From positions 1-9,575 of the forward strand of contig JAAZNO010000057.1 in the NCBI GenBank assembly GCA_012798275.1: a stretch of 9,575 nt of DNA, given 5' to 3'. Position numbers and translations under genes: made by a program. The DNA comes from Chloroflexota bacterium. GTDB lineage: Bacteria > Chloroflexota > Anaerolineae > B4-G1 > SLSP01. The stretch's first letter is position 1. Each line of letters starts with the position of its first letter. The notes below the pieces were generated by a model. That model was not told the origin of the DNA. It ran no database searches and was given only the letters and a program-made list of their open reading frames with translations. This document shows, in pieces, positions 7,198-9,575 of the stretch.

Positions 7198-8274
7198 TCA
7201 GGTTGCTCGCGCTTGGGCCTTGACGCGCGCGATGGTCGCGTCAGGCAGCACCTGCTCGAAACTGCGCAGAGCCGCCAGGCGGAAGCCGTGCTTTTCCGCC
7301 ACGGCGTCTATGTCCTCCATCTGCTCAAGCGTTAAGTCTTTGCCCAAAGAATAGTCCTCGAAGCGCCCTTCCAGCGCCAGGGTCATGGTCTCTGCCATAC
7401 ATCCAAAGGTCAACGTCGGCGGCAGCCCATAATCGAAGCCGAAATCTACCGCACCGGGCACTTCCGCCAATCCGCCATCGAAGACAAGCACGTCATCTCG
7501 CGCCTGCGCCACCTGCCAGGAGACGTCCCTCGGACGCGAAACATCACAGACCACCGCTCCGCGACGCAAGTGCTCCGGACGCACCAGGTTCCCCCCCGCG
7601 CTGGTCACGGTGATCACCACTTCCGCCTGTTGAATATCGGCGACTTCTGTAGAAAGCCGCACCTCAGGCGCCCCGCCGGCCCGCAGTCGCTCGCCGAGGG
7701 GCTCCAGGTGTCGCAACTCACGTCCGACCAACAGCACCGAGCCGAATTCACGCGCCAGACTTTGCGTCACGATGCTACCGATAGCCCCGGCCGCGCCGAC
7801 TACCGCCAGGGTCACGGCGGCGGGATCGTACTCCATCCGCCGCACCGCCTCACGGGTCGCGCGAATGGCCAGCGCCGCGGTGTAGCTGTCGCCGGAAGTG
7901 ACGGCCAGATCCAGAGCGCGGGCGATCGTCACCCCGCCATCTCCCACGACCGAGGTGTAAGCCCCTAACCCCAGGATTTGCGCCCCCAAGCGCTCCGCCA
8001 TCCGTCCCGCAGCGATGATTTTACGGTACACCTCCGTCGGCGGCAGCTGCAACATCCGCTGCACGGTGTAGGGCACGGCGAGCAGCCACCCCTCGATCTC
8101 TTTGCCCGTCGCCGCCGAGCGCACCCCCGTGACATGGGAGATGTACACCGGCGGCCAAAAACGCGAGGCAAAATCAATCACCGGCTCAGGCAACATCCGC
8201 CCCAGCAGGGGATACTTGCGTGCCACATCGCGTTTGGCCGACAGCGGATGAATGATAAAGGCAAACGCATCCAT
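7198..8274 (-). CDS. Long-chain acyl-ACP reductase (AAR)-like NAD(P)H-dependent oxidoreductase
   Basis: A 358-residue protein resembling cyanobacterial AAR (about 340 residues) along most of its length. The N-terminal part carries FIIHPLS (6-12), VTGKxIEG-like spacing in TGKEIEGWLL (56-65), and RKIIAAGRMAERLGAQILGLGAYTSVV (84-110). SGDSYTAA follows at 127-134. The Rossmann motif VVGAAGAIGS (158-167) matches the AAR glycine pattern. The segment TFGCMAETMTLALEG (289-303) aligns with FACFAEAIMLEFEG of AAR, placing Cys292 (codon at 7401-7399) on the Cys proposed to hold the acyl thioester. AAR makes fatty aldehydes from acyl-ACP with NADPH. No aldehyde-deformylating oxygenase is in the window, so an aldehyde here might feed alcohols, diols, ethers or wax esters (inference). 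Automatic pipelines may call it shikimate- or saccharopine-dehydrogenase-like. The ATG at 8274 has no clear Shine-Dalgarno and lies 14 bases after the beta-helix gene, suggesting coupling. Confidence 0.8.
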   Translation of the reverse strand: MDAFAFIIHPLSAKRDVARKYPLLGRMLPEPVIDFASRFWPPVYISHVTGVRSAATGKEIEGWLLAVPYTVQRMLQLPPTEVYRKIIAAGRMAERLGAQILGLGAYTSVVGDGGVTIARALDLAVTSGDSYTAALAIRATREAVRRMEYDPAAVTLAVVGAAGAIGSIVTQSLAREFGSVLLVGRELRHLEPLGERLRAGGAPEVRLSTEVADIQQAEVVITVTSAGGNLVRPEHLRRGAVVCDVSRPRDVSWQVAQARDDVLVFDGGLAEVPGAVDFGFDYGLPPTLTFGCMAETMTLALEGRFEDYSLGKDLTLEQMEDIDAVAEKHGFRLAALRSFEQVLPDATIARVKAQARAT

Positions 8275-8288
8275 AAATTTTTCGTGTT

Positions 8289-9542
8289 TTAACGAGGATA
8301 CAATCTTGGATGTGCGATCTCCGGATTCGGCAGCTTCCAGTGATCGCTGTCCTCGTAAGTAATATTCCGATCAATGACCCGGCGTTCAGGCGAGGCAAAC
8401 AGGATCACATCGGACTCAATCATCCGCGCCGGGAAGATGACCATCCCCGAGCCAATGCGGACATGATGTCCTACCGCCGAACCGATCACCGACAGGCCGG
8501 TGTTTTCCAGGCGTCCGCCGAAGTGCGATCGAATGGGAATAGTTGGGACCAGGTTGAAATCGGTGAAGGTGTTGCCCGCGCCGATGAACGTCTCCCGTCC
8601 CACGACGCACATCTGCAAGCAGGTATTCTGCGCCACCATGCAATCTTCCATCAGCACCGTCTCGAACAGCGAGGCGCGAAAAGGCAGGAACGTCCCGTCG
8701 CCGACGACGCTCAACAGCATCTGACACCCGTGAGAGATATTCACATTGTCACCCAACACGCAGTTGGCGATCATGGCTCCCGCCCCAATCGTGACGTTGT
8801 TACCGATGATCGTCGGCCCCTGGATGATTGCCGTAGGATCAATCTGACAATTCTTACCCACCTGCACCAGGGCAGAGCTCCCCAGCAGTTGCCGGCGCTC
8901 GAGCATCGCCTGCCACAACAAGCGCAGGTTCAGCCCCAAGTCCTTTTCCAGAGAGCGCTCGAAACGCGCCCCAATGGAAAAAATGCCAAACATGACGTTG
9001 GCAAAAAGGATGTGGATCCAATGCTCGATAGAAAGGAACGCCTTGGTAGGCAGCTGATACACCAAATCGCCGTAGACGTTGGACATGTGAGTCGGCACAT
9101 GGTAGTATCCCGCTTCTCGCGGCTCGGTGTGCATCACCAGCGGGCGCACCACCGGCTCGATGCCGTAGGGATAATACCACAAGTCCGCCACATACACGTT
9201 GCCCTGACGCCGAATGCCCCGCTGCAAATAGATCGCATGTTGCGAAATGGCGGGGTCATCCAGCTCGAAGGCCACCTGACAGGCTTTCCCCAGGCTACGC
9301 GCCTGCACGATAAATTCGTCAATGAAGGGCTGATCGAAATAAAGATTCTCACGGTACACGAGCGTCTCGACGCGGTCATGCCCGATCTCGGAAAGAGAAT
9401 CCACCTCCAACTCTTCGGTCGTGTAGGGTACCAGGATGTCCCGTTGATGAAGCCACAACGGCTTACACAGCACGCTCAGATCGCGCGCGGGCTCGTTGAA
9501 CGGCGGTATTTTGCGTTTTTCGCGCAGGATGATTTTACGCAC
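8289..9542 (-). CDS. Left-handed beta-helix (hexapeptide repeat) protein with N-terminal nucleotidyltransferase-like region
   Basis: A 417-residue protein. Residues about 231-385 hold repeated [LIV]-G-x4-type hexapeptides, for example IDPTAIIQGPTIIGNNVTIG (234-253), then VIGSAVGHHVRIGSGMVIF (352-370). This is the left-handed beta-helix of sugar- and acyl-transferases such as the GlmU C-terminal domain. Residues 1-150 do not show a clear nucleotidyltransferase signature. The stretch ETLVYRENLYFDQPFID (59-75) resembles the middle of GlmU-like NTP-transferase folds, and this assignment is weak. A hydrophobic segment at 174-192 (HWIHILFANVMFGIFSIGA) could attach it to the membrane. His271 and His359/His360 are candidate catalytic residues. 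The start is GTG at 9542-9540: an in-frame TAA at 9557-9555 rules out longer versions, and AAGGAA sits 8 bases upstream. It is followed after 14 bases by the AAR homologue, so a role in modifying or scaffolding acyl products is possible but unproven. Confidence 0.75.
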   Translation of the reverse strand: MRKIILREKRKIPPFNEPARDLSVLCKPLWLHQRDILVPYTTEELEVDSLSEIGHDRVETLVYRENLYFDQPFIDEFIVQARSLGKACQVAFELDDPAISQHAIYLQRGIRRQGNVYVADLWYYPYGIEPVVRPLVMHTEPREAGYYHVPTHMSNVYGDLVYQLPTKAFLSIEHWIHILFANVMFGIFSIGARFERSLEKDLGLNLRLLWQAMLERRQLLGSSALVQVGKNCQIDPTAIIQGPTIIGNNVTIGAGAMIANCVLGDNVNISHGCQMLLSVVGDGTFLPFRASLFETVLMEDCMVAQNTCLQMCVVGRETFIGAGNTFTDFNLVPTIPIRSHFGGRLENTGLSVIGSAVGHHVRIGSGMVIFPARMIESDVILFASPERRVIDRNITYEDSDHWKLPNPEIAHPRLYPR

Positions 9543-9550
9543 CGAGCTGC

Positions 9551-9556
9551 TTCCTT
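9551..9556 (-). promoter_or_regulatory. Ribosome binding site supporting the GTG start of the beta-helix gene
   Basis: The minus strand reads AAGGAA, 8 bases before GTG at 9542-9540. It overlaps an in-frame TAA (9557-9555), so translation cannot start farther upstream in this frame. This decides the unusual start codon. Confidence 0.7.
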
Positions 9557-9575
9557 ATCCACCCAGCGTTACGGA

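Noticed and set aside
9555..9575. Possible tail of an upstream gene ending in TAA at 9557-9555 (reads SVTLGG)
   Set aside because: Only six codons are visible in the window, too few to support a gene.
1..9575. tRNA, rRNA, CRISPR arrays, insertion sequences, attachment sites
   Set aside because: No cloverleaf-like segment, direct-repeat array, transposase or flanking inverted repeats were seen by eye on either strand; almost all of the window is coding.

Overview
The window is a GC-rich bacterial stretch in which every supported gene lies on the minus strand, so transcription runs from high to low coordinates. It is densely packed: the largest gap between genes is 68 bases and none exceeds 300 bases. 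Several traits together suggest a Chloroflexota-type organism (Anaerolineae or relatives): a very long GAF-rich hybrid kinase, a receiver protein with a degenerate GGDEF domain, a cyanobacterial-style acyl-ACP reductase homologue beside a hexapeptide-repeat protein, and a membrane-anchored Amidase_3 protein with a Pro/Thr linker. This placement is an inference from protein style, not from a marker gene.

Layout in transcription order. (1) 9542-8289: a left-handed beta-helix (hexapeptide repeat) protein with an unusual N-terminal domain, starting at GTG. (2) 8274-7198: a homologue of long-chain acyl-ACP reductase (AAR) that keeps the nucleotide-binding glycines and the Cys aligned with the catalytic Cys of the cyanobacterial enzyme. 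(3) 7144-6251: a response regulator with a receiver domain and a GGDEF-like domain whose signature reads GGDNF and whose metal-site Asp residues appear lost. A short hairpin with a T-run and a plausible promoter follow (6206-6252), dividing the window into two transcription units. (4) 6182-1809: a 1457-residue membrane hybrid histidine kinase with four TM helices, four GAF domains, PAS, HisKA/HATPase and two receivers. (5) 1805-1428: a stand-alone CheY-like receiver, 3 bases after the kinase stop. (6) 1408-620: an alpha/beta-hydrolase fold protein whose nucleophile Ser is replaced by Gly. (7) 593 to beyond the left edge: a membrane-anchored N-acetylmuramoyl-L-alanine amidase, cut by the window.

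How they may work together: the kinase and the CheY-like protein are almost certainly co-translated and form one signalling module, with the REC-GGDEF-like protein as a possible additional partner. The upstream pair looks like fatty-acyl metabolism (reduction of an acyl thioester to an aldehyde), and the downstream end holds a cell-wall amidase. An envelope- or lipid-linked signalling locus is a reasonable hypothesis, but the only support is gene order. The most notable points are the Ser-to-Gly hydrolase, the AAR homologue with its beta-helix partner and no alkane-forming oxygenase in view, and the degenerate GGDEF output domain.
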